Positions 63,354 to 64,000 of a stretch of DNA of 64,000 bases are shown one piece after another; position 1 is the first letter of the stretch; each line of letters opens with the position of its first letter. The notes beneath the pieces are model-generated. The model ran no database searches and was not told the DNA's origin. It saw only the letters and a program-made list of their open reading frames with translations. Source of the stretch: Cocos nucifera (taxonomy: Eukaryota > Streptophyta > Magnoliopsida > Arecales > Arecaceae); contig QRFJ01000374.1 in assembly GCA_006176705.1 (NCBI GenBank), positions 248,001 to 312,000 of the forward strand, in the 5' to 3' direction. Made by a program: the position numbers and the translations under genes.

Positions 63354-63612
63354 GGACCCCTCCAGATACGCCAAGGCTAAGCTCTCTGAACTCTCGACTC
63401 TCTAAGCTCTCCTCCTCATCTCTAAGCTCCGGAACTCATTCCGAGCACTCCATTACTGTTGGCCGGAAACTAACTTGACCGTCGGAGGGTCCTGCCGGAG
63501 CCACCCCCCCACCGGTTCCGGACGGGACTTCGTTTTGCAGGTCCCCGGCGGCGACCTCAGCGGCCTCGACTCCGGCGACCTCCGGCGAGGACGGATTTCT
63601 GCACCAACAGAT

Positions 63613-63630
63613 TGGCGCTAGAGGAAGGGC
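63613..63630 (+). promoter_or_regulatory. gypsy-3 primer-binding site
   Basis: TGGCGCTAGAGGAAGGGC begins three bases after the LTR end ACA. It should pair with the 3' end of a tRNA ending GCGCCA; which tRNA is not determined here. Confidence 0.75.
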
Positions 63631-63819
63631 CTGAACCTTCGAGGTTCCCTTGTTCTTAAAGGAGTGCTCGGCGACCCTTCTCTTCCCTCTCCAGAGATCT
63701 TCCTTTTCTCTTTCGAAGAGAAAACGCCACCCAGGAGAGCTTCCGCACGGCGTTCGGTGGCCTCTGCGACCCGATCCCGTCCAGGCCCGTCTGTTCCTGC
63801 TTCAGCCCCGGCGGCCTAG

Positions 63820-63945
63820 GTTCCACCTGCACCCGCGGTGGATGTGAAGCAGTTTGGCCTGCTTGTCCGACAGATCCGTGGCCTCACGGAGGCGTTGCAG
63901 GCTATACAGCAGCCTCCGGTGGCGACTCCACCAGCAAGCCCGCCA
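63820..63945 (+). pseudogene. gypsy-3 gag start, fragmentary
   Basis: Encodes VDVKQFGLLVRQIRGLTEAL followed by a Gln/Pro-rich stretch, resembling the N-terminus of plant gypsy Gag. TAG at 63817-63819 and TGA at 63946-63948 bound it in this frame, so it is either mutated or the true frame shifts. Confidence 0.45.
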
Positions 63946-64000
63946 TGAGGGCGCGAGGAATCAGCCTTAAGGAAGAGCCCAATCGCCCCTAAGAGAGAAA

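Larger units (their letters stand above)
62453..63609 (+). repeat. gypsy-3 5' LTR (1157 bp)
   Basis: Runs from TATTGGGGATAAATCCC to CTGCACCAACA, directly before the PBS. GCCGAACTCC words recur throughout U3. Long apparent frames on both strands (62618-63380) exist because a 72-bp repeat keeps any open frame open; none is a gene. Confidence 0.82.
62453..64000 (+). mobile_element. gypsy-3, GC-rich Ty3/gypsy element, 5' part
   Basis: A GC-rich LTR followed by a PBS and the start of a gag-like region; the rest lies beyond the window. The composition changes sharply at 62453 from AT-rich to GC-rich. The primer site resembles the GGCGCTAGA type used by Tat-lineage gypsy elements (recollection, not searched). 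Confidence 0.75.

Noticed and set aside
62618..63380. Long frames of about 200 residues on both strands with repeated peptide units
   Set aside because: They are created by the 72-bp tandem repeat in the gypsy-3 LTR; two strands open at once and no family match argue against a gene.
1..64000. CRISPR arrays, rRNA genes, bacterial-type operons, integrated viruses
   Set aside because: None is seen. The direct repeats are LTRs, microsatellites or tandem repeats, and the reverse transcriptases carry copia or gypsy domain orders with LTRs.

Overview
This is plant nuclear DNA, most likely from a monocot and plausibly a palm. The lineage is my inference from the style of the repeats and of the one intact gene; no species marker is present. 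The window is mostly a stack of transposable elements (about 1-55.6 kb and 62.5-64.0 kb) around one intact host gene (about 56.5-61.4 kb). One run of unknown bases (N) covers 21324-22301.

Layout, left half. 1-5083 is the 5' part of a minus-strand Ty1/copia element (copia-1): degraded gag/protease, a long leader, a primer-binding site (PBS) and a 2.29 kb LTR. From about 5089 to 40983 lies one CACTA (En/Spm) DNA transposon. It has palindromic subterminal repeats, a TNP2-type transposase (7215-8535, continuing at 36517-38518) and a second, intron-containing gene (38724-40476). A plus-strand copia element (copia-2, 8536-36511, LTRs of about 2.48 kb) is inserted inside the TNP2 reading frame. Copia-2 in turn contains minus-strand Athila-like Ty3/gypsy material: gypsy-1 (about 12.75-21.3 kb, degraded gag-pol), then the N gap, then gypsy-2 (22303-31646), an array of three nearly identical LTRs with only part of gag inside.

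Layout, right half. A second plus-strand copia element (copia-3, 43831-55567) has a decayed gag-pol. It is interrupted by a truncated LTR of the copia-1 family (46115 to about 47928) and by a solo LTR (48691-53163) flanked by the 5-bp duplication GGTAT. The solo LTR itself carries a 1.9 kb retroelement fragment. A 434-bp hAT-type MITE with a perfect 8-bp target duplication sits in the copia-3 3' LTR. From 62453 to the window end is the 5' LTR and start of a GC-rich plus-strand gypsy element with two kinds of tandem repeat.

The host gene is a LanC-like (LANCL/GCR2 family) gene on the minus strand. Six exons with GT-AG junctions join in frame to 404 residues. The three zinc ligands (Cys277, Cys322, His323) and seven glycine-rich LanC repeats are all present. 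Its third intron (3.24 kb) holds pyrimidine-rich and TA/CA-rich simple sequence. Nothing else in the window looks like a functional host gene. The elements are independent insertions of different ages, and most of their reading frames carry stops or frameshifts.
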